A stretch of DNA of 64,000 bases, from NCBI RefSeq assembly GCF_010111755.1, contig NC_088963.1:434001-498000 (forward strand), in the 5' to 3' direction. Below are positions 55,058 through 64,000 of this stretch, piece after piece. The position numbers were made by a program, and so were the translations under genes. Numbering within the stretch: position 1 is the stretch's first letter; each line of letters starts with the position of its first letter. Below the pieces are notes generated by a model. It was not told the origin of the DNA and ran no database searches. It saw only the letters and a program-made list of their open reading frames with translations. The DNA comes from Nakaseomyces glabratus (Eukaryota; Ascomycota; Saccharomycetes; Saccharomycetales; Saccharomycetaceae).

Positions 55058-56872
55058 ATGCCATTAAGTGAAATCGAGCCCCATAGCCCTTCTGCCAAGA
55101 AGGCATCTGGCCACCGCAGATCTAGAAGGCATTCGAGTATAGGGTCGTCTTCTAGGAAGCCTTCGTTAACAAGAAACAGATCAACACTTAGGTTGATGCG
55201 TACAATTAGTATTGAGTCGTTGAACAACGACACTTTTTCAGCTAGTGGGGGTGAGGATGAAGATAATTCTAACTCGGATTACAATGATGTATCAGGAACA
55301 AATCAAGATCTGGAAGACAAGATAGGTAACTTGAGCATCAAGAGCGGTATCTCCCAAAGCTCGTCGGATATTAAGACTACACCTGCCAAGAAGGGTTCTG
55401 GTGGTGTGTCAGCATCGAGTACTGACAATTCTATCGAAGTCCCTTTTGTTAAAGTAGCATTAGACATTACATTGCCTCAGGACTACTTCAAGAAGGATGT
55501 TGCCAATATGATTCAAAGTCTAAAAGTTCCAAGATGGTATGCTAGGGGACTCGTCGAATCGCCTCTGAAGATGGAGTCCTTGAGACTTACAAAAATTGCT
55601 GGAGCAATGACAAACGCTATCTTTAAAGTCGAGTATCCCGCCCTGCCTTCTCTATTATTAAGGGTTTATGGTTCTAACAATGATATGATTATTGACAGAG
55701 AGTACGAGTTACAGGTCTTGGCAAGGTTATCAGTTCAACATATTGGACCCTCGTTATATGGTTGTTTTCTAAATGGGCGCTTTGAGCAATTTTTGGAAAA
55801 CGCAACAACACTCACAAAGGATGATATCAGAGATTGGAAAACCTCTCAAAGAATAGCTAGAAGAATGAAGGAACTACACACTGGTGTGCCTTTATTAAGG
55901 TTTGAAAAGGAACAAGGATCTATGGCGTGGAACAAAATTGACCAATGGTTAAAGGAAATTGAAATGAATGGCGGGGATTGGATTTCGAACGATGATAATG
56001 TGCAACAGGTGTTTGGAGCTCCAAACTGGAAAGAGTTTAAAGAGTCCATAAGAAAATACAGGGAATGGTTGTTTGAAAATAGTAAGAGTCCATATGTATT
56101 TTGTCATAATGATGCACAGTATGGTAATTTATTATTTAGTGCACCAGTGATCAACAGCGAGAAAAACGATCTAAAGAAAAGTCTCGATGAATCAAATCTA
56201 TCCACATCTTCGTTGTTTCCATCTGATTCTAGAGTATCTTTGAAGGAAATCATTAATCCAACGAAACAAGAGCAGAGTCAGGACTCAAAACTTGTTGTTA
56301 TTGATTTTGAGTATGCTGGTGCTAATGTTGCTGCATATGATCTTTCAAATCACTTTTCAGAATGGATGTATGATTATAATAGTTCCACCCCTCATAAGTG
56401 TTTTTCAGACCAGTATCCTACTACTGAGCAGATGTTAAATTTTGTCTACTCATATGTTTCACATCTAAGAGGTGGTGTTAAGACTGATATAGACGATGAT
56501 GCAAGATTACTCTACAATGATATTAAAAAATGGAGAGGTACAGTCCAACTGTTTTGGAGTTTGTGGGCACTAATTCAAAGTGGGAAGATTCAATTCCAAG
56601 AGCAGGAATCTACTAAGGTTGATGAAGGGTTGGTAGGTGAGAAATATATAATCAAGACCGAAGACACTGCGATAGACGAATTGGTAGATGACATAGATAC
56701 AAACGATGTAATTGAGGCACCTGAAGGTGTAAGTATCGATACTTTTGACTATCTGGGTTATTGTACTGACAAGATTTCTGTGTTCTGGGGAGATATTATA
56801 GGATTCAACATCATAACAAAATCAGAATGTATTGAGAATAAGGTGAAATACCTAAGCACAGATTTATTGTGA
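55058..56872 (+). CDS. CKI1: Choline kinase Cki1
   Basis: The 604-residue protein (S. cerevisiae about 582) has a Ser/Arg-rich N-terminus (RSRRHSSIGSSSRKPS) with PKA-like RRHS sites, then the kinase fold from about 150. Key motifs are LRVYGSNNDMIIDREYE (nucleotide-binding side), FCHNDAQYGNLLF (Brenner-type HND..N, about 350) and VIDFEYAGANVAAYDLSNHFSEW (about 415-435). The hydrophobic W-rich helix RGTVQLFWSLWALIQSG is also conserved. It phosphorylates choline as the first step of the CDP-choline (Kennedy) pathway to phosphatidylcholine. Divergent from USB1 as YLR133W is from YLR132C. Confidence 0.96.
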   Translation: MPLSEIEPHSPSAKKASGHRRSRRHSSIGSSSRKPSLTRNRSTLRLMRTISIESLNNDTFSASGGEDEDNSNSDYNDVSGTNQDLEDKIGNLSIKSGISQSSSDIKTTPAKKGSGGVSASSTDNSIEVPFVKVALDITLPQDYFKKDVANMIQSLKVPRWYARGLVESPLKMESLRLTKIAGAMTNAIFKVEYPALPSLLLRVYGSNNDMIIDREYELQVLARLSVQHIGPSLYGCFLNGRFEQFLENATTLTKDDIRDWKTSQRIARRMKELHTGVPLLRFEKEQGSMAWNKIDQWLKEIEMNGGDWISNDDNVQQVFGAPNWKEFKESIRKYREWLFENSKSPYVFCHNDAQYGNLLFSAPVINSEKNDLKKSLDESNLSTSSLFPSDSRVSLKEIINPTKQEQSQDSKLVVIDFEYAGANVAAYDLSNHFSEWMYDYNSSTPHKCFSDQYPTTEQMLNFVYSYVSHLRGGVKTDIDDDARLLYNDIKKWRGTVQLFWSLWALIQSGKIQFQEQESTKVDEGLVGEKYIIKTEDTAIDELVDDIDTNDVIEAPEGVSIDTFDYLGYCTDKISVFWGDIIGFNIITKSECIENKVKYLSTDLL

Positions 56873-57319
56873 ATAGAGTTTATGATCGGTTAGTTGGTGT
56901 CGTTTTAACACTGTTTTGTTAATGGAGTTCTCTGATTTATTTGACTAGTTCTCTGATTTATATGACTAGTTCTTTCATTGTTCGCCCTTAGAATAATCGC
57001 AAAAGCGTATAACAGAAACTCATTATATAACAGTCATTTAAGATAGTTCTACATAATATTTGCATATATTTAAATTCGTAATCAAAAGTAATAAAAGCAT
57101 TCATTTTTAATAGTTTTTTTTTTATTTTTCGGTTACAGAAAGTTATATTGATAAGTGGATAATTTGAGGTATGATTACACGGCCTCTAGCGCATCTCTTT
57201 TTTAATCAAATTTCAAAGATAATAGCATAACAATGTCAGGAAATTCACTCGCTCATTTCACAACAGTGACTGTATATAGCATTCAGTTAAGTGATTAAGG
57301 TGTAAATCGTGGATATGTT
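56873..57319. other. CKI1-SLX4 intergenic region
   Basis: About 450 bp. A 21-bp direct repeat (AGTTCTCTGATTTATWTGACT) occurs at 56926-56946 and 56947-56967, plus a partial third copy, just after the CKI1 stop. PDC5 (YLR134W), present here in S. cerevisiae, is absent. Confidence 0.6.
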
Positions 57320-59500
57320 ATGGATTTTGAGCGGGCTCAAAAGAACTTTGATGCATTTGTGATTAATGGAGAAACAGATGAAACACCCAATGATGAGTTA
57401 AGGCATGAAAGTCAGCATTCAGATTTTGATACCTGTGGGACACAGGTTCCTGAAATGAACTTCTCTGATGATGATAATTCTGATTGCGGTAATAATGAGA
57501 TTGACAGGCTCGCACATAATGCCACAGAAACTACAGATAAGGAAGGTGATGATAGCATTATTGTTACACAGGAACGAATTGCGGAAAACAGAAACAATTC
57601 GGTAATAGAAATAGAAGATGAGGACCAAATTGATCTAAGTGTGGTGAATAGTAAGGAGGAGGATAATATATTTCTCAACACTCAAATTCAAAGTCGATTA
57701 GATGACCATGAGAAGGATCTTCAACAAAAGGCTGTCTTGAAAAGCTTCAATTTTGAGTATGTTGATAAGGATGAGAGTCCCAATATGATGGGAAGTAGAT
57801 ATATAAGGAAAAAATCTCCAAAGAAGAGAAATTCAAGGAAAAATACTGAAGAGGCTATTCAAGCTAGTAAGTCGATCTCGAAAAGACAGAATAATGCGAA
57901 CTCATTGTTACAGATATTGTCAGGAAAGAAATCTAAAGTTAATGCAATAATCAAGAATCAAAGATTCAAATATGAATCAAAAACTGGAGTATTGAAAAGG
58001 GCATCTCAGGTATCCAATTCAACAAGTACCACTTACGGAAAAGAAGAGTGGAAACAAATAAAAAATGTCTTGAGAACCCGATATTCAAAACTAGAAAATT
58101 CTGATGATAGGGAACTGGAGAATTTTATTAATTACCTTTCGGAGCAACTAGAAAAAGAGCCTAATCTATGGACCAGCTCACAGATTGCTATATCTACAAA
58201 TGAGAACAATGAGTCATATAGGCAAGACAGTATAGGTAGTTTATTGACTCTTTCTCAAGTAATGGGAGATAAATCAGCTATACTAGAGTCTGATGATGAA
58301 TATCCAGATGTTAGACCAAATGGAGAAAGTTTCTTCAAGTGTGCTGATGATTCTCAGCAATTAAAAGATGATCTCAATATTGTGTCTCAAACGAATTCTA
58401 ATACAAATGTATCAGGAGTGGAATCAGTCCATGGCTTAGAAGGAAAGAATCTTTACAGTATGGGTGAAAAAGAAGAGGTGACGAATAAGATGACGGACTT
58501 TGTTAGTAAAGAAGTTGAGCAGTCTCAAGTGCCACTATTAAGTATTCACCGTCGGGGCCGAAACAATGGATCTTATTTTATATTCGATAGTTCTGATGAG
58601 TATAAGACTATAATCGAAATCGATAGTTCAATCAGACAGCCCATGGATAATAGTAATGAGCCCTCTATTACTAATCATCGTCGAACTCCAGTATTTTCTA
58701 AATCCCAGTCCATACTAGATCAGGAATGTGACTCCATTGAAGATATTAGCCTTTCTCAAGGTTCATTCAAGGCTGTTACCACGCTGATATCTCCTGTTAA
58801 AGACGGTTCTACGGCACAAAACTCGCAAGCTATGGATATTCCGACACAGTTCTCTGGAATTCCTAGGTTATTGGATTTGAAGACAGTTCCAAAATTACCT
58901 TTCGAAAGCTTCAACGAGAACTCAAAAGATTATCGAATCATTATTTCAAAAAAAAAGCTTCTTGAGCTAAAACAAGCTATCAAACGACTAGCTAATATTG
59001 AATTGACAGAGGAACATGAAGTTCTTGGCAACATTGATGGTCAACCCGGTGAGGAATTATTTGCTGTTGTTCTCTCCATCAGCAACAACTTAGAGTTACT
59101 GAGCTCACCGGGTGTTGATACGCATACGAAGGAAAAATCTCCAAGCTTAGCCGAACTGCGGAAAGATCTCGATAAAATTGGACTTAAGCCAGTTCGGCTA
59201 AAGTCACAAATAATAGAAAATCTGGCGTCAGCTTCACAGGTTGTAACAGTTGATGAAAGTAACCAGAAGAAGGTTGGTGTTACATCGAAATCAGAAGTAT
59301 TTGAATTCTTGACGCATCTAGTCAAGCAAGAACCTGATTTATTGACTAGAATATACTGTTTTCAACCAATTACTATGAACGATCTTATTAATAAACTACG
59401 GAATAAAGACTCTTTTGTTGACTTAATCGATGATGGAACTATTCGAGAATGGACAGATAAACTGGGTATTTGTATTCGGAGTAACAATTTGAAAGACTGA
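57320..59500 (+). CDS. SLX4: Structure-specific endonuclease scaffold Slx4
   Basis: The 726-residue protein (S. cerevisiae about 748) is mostly disordered, with acidic/Asn-Ser-rich sequence and many SQ/TQ sites (ESQHS, VTQER, VSQTNS, LSQGS) of the kind targeted by Mec1/Tel1. The conserved C-terminal Slx4 domain (about 655-726: [36 protein letters not shown]) binds the nuclease Slx1. A SAP-like [26 protein letters not shown] helix pair precedes it. Family knowledge: Slx1-Slx4 cuts branched DNA, and Slx4 with Rtt107 dampens checkpoint signalling. Matches YLR135W. Confidence 0.93.
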
Positions 59501-59769
59501 ATTGTTTTGTGTTCTGTTTAAGAATGCATGTAATTTAATATATTATGTAATTCATAAGTTCTTTTTGCTTTTCATGTTTTGGCCGTAAAAATCGAACTGT
59601 CTGATGCTCAAAAAAAATATATAGGATTTTTAAAGTATAAAGATTCTTCATAAGTAGAACGATAATATTTCACATACTTGCGGTTGTTATTGATGTTTTA
59701 GTGCCACATGAAGAACAAAGAGATCTCAACAACACCTTAACATCAAAATTATACCTATATTAAATATTC
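59501..59769. other. SLX4-RKM5 intergenic region
   Basis: About 270 bp, AT-rich with TATATAGG near 59619. TIS11 (YLR136C) is absent from this position. Confidence 0.45.
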
Positions 59770-60828
59770 ATGCCATTCAGTTTAGTCAGAATCGATGAAG
59801 ATGATGTGTTAGAATACGTTTTTGAAAGATATACTGCGATCAATTCAGACGCCGATTCTATACGCCAGGACCTGGGGATTCAAGATTCTAAATCAACTAC
59901 TCTAAATATTGAAATTGCTCCACCAAAATCTTTAATCAATGATACCAATATAACTAAAAAAGGCAAAAAAAAGAAAGGTAATAAGAGCTCATCGGATTAT
60001 GATTTTTATTCATTTGAAATAAAACAAAATGTTACCAGTTTGCATTCAACTCGTGATAACGACAATTCAACTACCGGCTATGTCTTATGGTCTCTAACAC
60101 CTGTATTTTGCGAATGGCTACTATATAACGAACAGGCATCACCTTTACACCGTGCTCAAATGGTTAACATATGCTCATTAGAGAAGAAAATTATACATGA
60201 TATTGAGTTTCCATCCTTATTGAATGAGGACACAACGGTAATTGAACTCGGATCTGGTATTTCTTCAGTTTTACCCATTCTCTGCAGTAACTTTGTTGGA
60301 ACTTATATATGTACAGACCAAAGAGGAATTCTGAATGGGTTGAAACAGAACATTGCGAATAACCTTGACCTAGTGAATAAGCGCACTATAGTATCTGAAA
60401 CTTTAGACATTTCTAATATCCAAGAACAACCAACAAACTCTGACGACGAAACAATACCTATTAAACCCACTACTCAACTAGAAGTAGCAATTTTGGACTG
60501 GGAAACTTTTCCCAAATCTATCAAGAGTGGATCATCAAATATATTGACAGATTTTGTGAAACCACACGGGACGATATTTCTATTGGCATTGGATGTAATC
60601 TACAATGAATATCTGATCAACCCATTTTTGCACACATTACACTCGATAATGTTCTACTACAAGAACCAAAGGGAGATCGTTGCTCTTGTTGGGATACATC
60701 TCAGATCAGATGACATTGTACAGGAATTTTTGGAGAAAGTAACTACAGAATTTCCTTTCAAATTACATGTCGTTGATGACCCACAATGGTCTCATTCCCG
60801 CTATGACATATACTACATCACTCTCTAA
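59770..60828 (+). CDS. RKM5: Ribosomal protein lysine methyltransferase Rkm5
   Basis: The 352-residue protein (S. cerevisiae about 367) is a class-I seven-beta-strand methyltransferase. SAM-binding motif I is TTVIELGSGISSVLPIL (about 155-171), followed by an acidic TDQRG loop (motif II region). Later elements are LDWETFP and the FLLALDVIYNEYLINPFL segment, which holds the ALDVIYNE motif of the METTL21-type lysine methyltransferases. Family knowledge: Rkm5 monomethylates a lysine of ribosomal protein L1 (uL1). Order SLX4-RKM5-NHA1 matches YLR135W-137W-138W. Confidence 0.95.
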   Translation: MPFSLVRIDEDDVLEYVFERYTAINSDADSIRQDLGIQDSKSTTLNIEIAPPKSLINDTNITKKGKKKKGNKSSSDYDFYSFEIKQNVTSLHSTRDNDNSTTGYVLWSLTPVFCEWLLYNEQASPLHRAQMVNICSLEKKIIHDIEFPSLLNEDTTVIELGSGISSVLPILCSNFVGTYICTDQRGILNGLKQNIANNLDLVNKRTIVSETLDISNIQEQPTNSDDETIPIKPTTQLEVAILDWETFPKSIKSGSSNILTDFVKPHGTIFLLALDVIYNEYLINPFLHTLHSIMFYYKNQREIVALVGIHLRSDDIVQEFLEKVTTEFPFKLHVVDDPQWSHSRYDIYYITL

Positions 60829-61733
60829 ATTACAAATACATTTGGCCACCATTTTCACAACCAAAAGTATTTGAGAAACCCTCCCAGTTGCCAGATTTGA
60901 GTGCAGTTACTTCGCATTAAAACAAGAAGCAAATATATAGCAGATAGCAATTCACAGTATAGCCTTCGGAGTTATAAACACTTAAAACTGCAAATCACGG
61001 CATTATAACGTCAGGGTGTACGTGATTTCTATGCCACACAGCAGCGATGCAGTGCAAAAGTCGTAGGGGCTGAATTTGTCCTCTTTATCCCCAACGAAGA
61101 GGCACGAGTTTTTCAGCCTGGAAGTGAAATTTCAAAAAGAAAATCCAAAGGAAAAAAAAATCTGCATAACAAGAGTTTCAGTGATAAGTAGATGAGATGG
61201 GGGGAATATTGACCAGATAGTCATTCTGCGCTTAAAACGACTAGCGATCTCAACAGAATCTGGTAGATCCAAACTAACGCTATAACTGTTCTTGCTGGGA
61301 AAAGAATATCTTTCCAAGAAAATTAGCAACTTAGTCTGAACTTTTGTGACGGCATTACTCCAAGGGTCCTTGCATTCATTTTAGTTCTGGCAACACTAGA
61401 GAGACCCTATAGAGGTTCATTTTTATTTTCAAACGCACAGGTAGTTGAATTTATTGGTGTTGAAAAAAAGCGGTGCTGTTGACTATTTGGTATAAGTCCA
61501 CGCCACTGCCATAACAACCATAGCTATAACAACTAAGGAATTTTTTTTTGCTGCATTTACTTTTATTTGTTGTTGCCCTAAGAAAGGCTTATTTTGCATT
61601 CATTATAGATTAATAATACTCCCAAAATAATCTCCGTTTGATTTTTAATTAATTTCTCTTTATTGACCTGATTATATGAAAAAACAATAAAGATCTAAGA
61701 TACTACTGAACTGATAGGAACTACTAATACATA
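60829..61733. other. NHA1 promoter region
   Basis: About 900 bp between RKM5 and NHA1, both on the plus strand. T runs at about 61540-61549 and AT-rich sequence occur near NHA1. No gene or strong motif is recognised. Confidence 0.45.
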
Positions 61734-64000
61734 ATGGCTGTATGGGAGCAATTAGAAGTTTCAAAAGCTCACGTAGCTTACGCATGTGTGGGTGTTTTCT
61801 CATCTATCTTCTCATTAGTATCACTTTTCGTGAAGGAGAAACTGTATATTGGTGAATCCACCGTGGCGGGTATATTCGGACTTATAGTGGGGCCCGTTTG
61901 TCTAGATTGGTTTAACCCATTAGAGTGGGGTAACTCTGATGTTATTACATTAGAGATTACTAGAATAGTTTTATGTTTACAGATTTTTGCTGTTGCCGTT
62001 GAACTACCACGAAAGTACATGAAGAAGCATTGGCTTTCAGTTACCATGCTACTAGTACCGGTAATGACTGCTGGTTGGTTAATTATTGGTCTGTTTGTAT
62101 GGATTATCATTCCACACATCAACTTTCCAGCAGCTTTGTTAGTAAGTGCTTGTATCACTGCCACAGATCCTATTCTGGCACAGTCAGTGGTTTCAGGTAA
62201 GTTTGCCAAAAAGGTGCCGGGGCATTTAAGAAATTTACTATCAGCTGAATCAGGTTGTAATGATGGTATGGCATTTCCATTCATTTATTTATCCCTTAAT
62301 TTAGTTCTTCACCCAGGAAGAGGAGGACTTATTGTTAAAGATTGGATTTGTATAACAATCCTCTATGAATGTCTGTTTGGATGCATATTAGGTGTTGTGA
62401 TAGGATACGTTGGTAGAATATCTATAAGATTTGCTGAAGAAAAGAACATTATAGACAGAGAATCATTTTTGGCTTTCTATGTGGTATTAGCTTTTATATG
62501 TGCTGGTTTTGGTTCTTTATTAGGTGTTGATGACCTTCTTGTATCGTTTGCAGCCGGTGCTGCATTTGCATGGGATGGTTGGTTTTCTCAGAAAACTGAA
62601 GAATCCAATGTGTCTACTGTTATTGATGTCTTGCTAAATTACGCCTATTTTATCTACTTTGGTGCCATTATCCCATGGGATCAATTTAACAATGGTGATA
62701 TTGGTCTAAATGTCTGGAGACTGATCGTATTAGCAATTATTGTTATCTTCTTGCGTAGAATTCCAGCAGTTATGATTCTAAAACCTGTTATACCCGATAT
62801 CAAATCATGGCGTGAGGCGTTATTTGTGGGCCATTTTGGGCCTATTGGTGTAGGCGCAATCTTTGCTGCTATTCTGGCTAGAGGTGAGCTTGAACATGAA
62901 TTTCTGGAAGAACCCACTCCGTTAAATGTTGTTCCTCCAGAGGTGGAAACTGAACATTGGCAATTGATTGCCATTTTATGGCCAACGATTTGTTTCTTTA
63001 TCATCACATCTATCATTGTTCATGGTTCATCCGTTGCTGTGATAACACTAGGAAGACATTTGAATACTGTGACTTTGACTAAAACTTTTACCACCCATAC
63101 TACAAATGGGAATGGGAAATCATCTTGGATGCAAAGATTACCCTCACTTGATAAGAGTGGTAGATCATTTTCATTACACCGTGTGGATACGAGTGCCACA
63201 AATGAAACTATACACCATGAAACTGAACCTGATGAATTGAAACAGAATGATACCATGGAAGATTACAGTGGCGTCACAACTAGTGGCAAACCTGTAAGAG
63301 CAGCTGGTGGAATGCGGAGAAGGGTTACTAGGAAGAAGAAAAAGAGTAGAGGTAGAAAGCATGCCGAAAGACTGATGAGGAAGACTGAAAAACTAAACCC
63401 TATGTTCGGAGGCTATGATGATGAGCTAAATGATTTGGGTAGAGAAAAACTTCAATTAGAAAAGGAAGCTGAAGCTGGCACATTTGCACTAGGACGTAAA
63501 AACTGGCCAAATGCTGACAACGATGACGATGCCGATGGTTCACCACATACTGTGATTGGTACTAGTATAAGTGGCTCTGATCAATATGATGAGGAGAAAG
63601 TGGATTCTCGCCATTCTCTTGAAAGTACGCAATCTGAAAAAGAAAGGAAACTTGCTGAACTTAAAGAGCAAGAAGAAACTCCTCATGTTGCTTATGCAGA
63701 AGGGAACAAGATTATTTTTGAGAATAAACAAGGTGAAATTATTGATGAAGCTAAGCTAAATAGTCCATCTGATGAGGAGGCCCAGCAATCGTTCCGAAGC
63801 CCAAGTTCATTAAAGAAAACTAGAAGCAATGATTCTACAAGTAGAAGTATGACTAGTATGAATAGTCTGAAGAGAATTATTACTCCTCCATCTGTGAAAA
63901 AGGTACATTCACTAATTGATCGTAGTCATCCAAAGTATATTGCATACAAAATAGACAACCAATTAATTATTGAAGATGACGAAGGTGAAGTTTTGAGACG
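61734..64000 (+). CDS. NHA1: Plasma-membrane Na+,K+/H+ antiporter Nha1 (Cnh1), 3' part outside the window
   Basis: The ATG at 61734 opens a frame that is still open at 64000 (755 full codons; S. cerevisiae about 985). About 12 membrane helices span residues 1-430. Key residues match the S. cerevisiae numbering: TDP with D145, and the VDDLL motif with D266 and D267, needed for transport. The [11 protein letters not shown] segment is also intact. A long hydrophilic tail begins near 435 and holds a basic cluster ([15 protein letters not shown]) and many acidic/Ser stretches. Family knowledge: Nha1 exports Na+ and K+ and contributes to pH and osmotic control. Confidence 0.96.
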   Translation, partial: MAVWEQLEVSKAHVAYACVGVFSSIFSLVSLFVKEKLYIGESTVAGIFGLIVGPVCLDWFNPLEWGNSDVITLEITRIVLCLQIFAVAVELPRKYMKKHWLSVTMLLVPVMTAGWLIIGLFVWIIIPHINFPAALLVSACITATDPILAQSVVSGKFAKKVPGHLRNLLSAESGCNDGMAFPFIYLSLNLVLHPGRGGLIVKDWICITILYECLFGCILGVVIGYVGRISIRFAEEKNIIDRESFLAFYVVLAFICAGFGSLLGVDDLLVSFAAGAAFAWDGWFSQKTEESNVSTVIDVLLNYAYFIYFGAIIPWDQFNNGDIGLNVWRLIVLAIIVIFLRRIPAVMILKPVIPDIKSWREALFVGHFGPIGVGAIFAAILARGELEHEFLEEPTPLNVVPPEVETEHWQLIAILWPTICFFIITSIIVHGSSVAVITLGRHLNTVTLTKTFTTHTTNGNGKSSWMQRLPSLDKSGRSFSLHRVDTSATNETIHHETEPDELKQNDTMEDYSGVTTSGKPVRAAGGMRRRVTRKKKKSRGRKHAERLMRKTEKLNPMFGGYDDELNDLGREKLQLEKEAEAGTFALGRKNWPNADNDDDADGSPHTVIGTSISGSDQYDEEKVDSRHSLESTQSEKERKLAELKEQEETPHVAYAEGNKIIFENKQGEIIDEAKLNSPSDEEAQQSFRSPSSLKKTRSNDSTSRSMTSMNSLKRIITPPSVKKVHSLIDRSHPKYIAYKIDNQLIIEDDEGEVLR

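Overview
The window is a compact nuclear segment of a budding yeast of the post-whole-genome-duplication Saccharomycetaceae. It holds about 31 protein genes, nearly all with a clear Saccharomyces cerevisiae counterpart, few introns (one seen), modest GC content, and yeast promoter motifs (PAC, RRPE, Reb1, MCB, Rap1). Gene order (KRE1 - yapsin - YLR126C - APC2 - DCN1 - DIP2 - ZRT2 - ACE2) matches what I recall of chromosome M of Candida glabrata (Nakaseomyces glabratus). That species call is an inference from memory, not a search.

Left part (1-31.2 kb), syntenic with S. cerevisiae chromosome XIV left arm (YNL299W to YNL320W): TRF4/5 poly(A) polymerase (cut by the window edge), TOS6, HRP1, YPT11, BXI1, RPL25, MRPS18, KRI1, STB1, ZIM17, SKP2, RFA2, DAL82, ATP11, PHA2, PFS2, HXT14 and the YNL320W hydrolase. 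HRP1 and RPL25 are YOL-block genes in S. cerevisiae, so the block mixes the two ohnolog tracks, as expected from a different gene-loss history after the duplication.

Middle (31.7-39.1 kb): VNX1 vacuolar exchanger, KRE1 and a YPS1-type yapsin, the last two being GPI cell-surface genes meeting tail to tail. Here the order switches from YNL322C to YLR120C. Right part (39.5-64 kb), syntenic with chromosome XII right arm: YLR126C amidotransferase, APC2, DCN1, DIP2, ZRT2, ACE2, USB1, CKI1, SLX4, RKM5 and NHA1 (cut by the window edge).

Themes: ribosome and RNA biogenesis (TRF4/5, KRI1, DIP2, RPL25, MRPS18, RKM5, HRP1, PFS2, USB1); cell wall and its control (TOS6, KRE1, yapsin, ACE2); cell cycle and ubiquitin control (STB1, SKP2, APC2, DCN1); DNA repair and replication (RFA2, SLX4); ion and sugar transport (VNX1, ZRT2, NHA1, HXT14).

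The least expected items are non-coding: a regularly spaced array of seven Reb1 sites between VNX1 and KRE1; a GC-rich, hairpin-dense stretch upstream of RPL25 that looks like an unidentified structured RNA; clustered PAC boxes, including an exact 13-bp tandem triplet before KRI1; and an RPL25 intron whose only branch-point match is about 290 nt from the acceptor. No CRISPR array, transposon, tRNA, rRNA or centromere could be supported.
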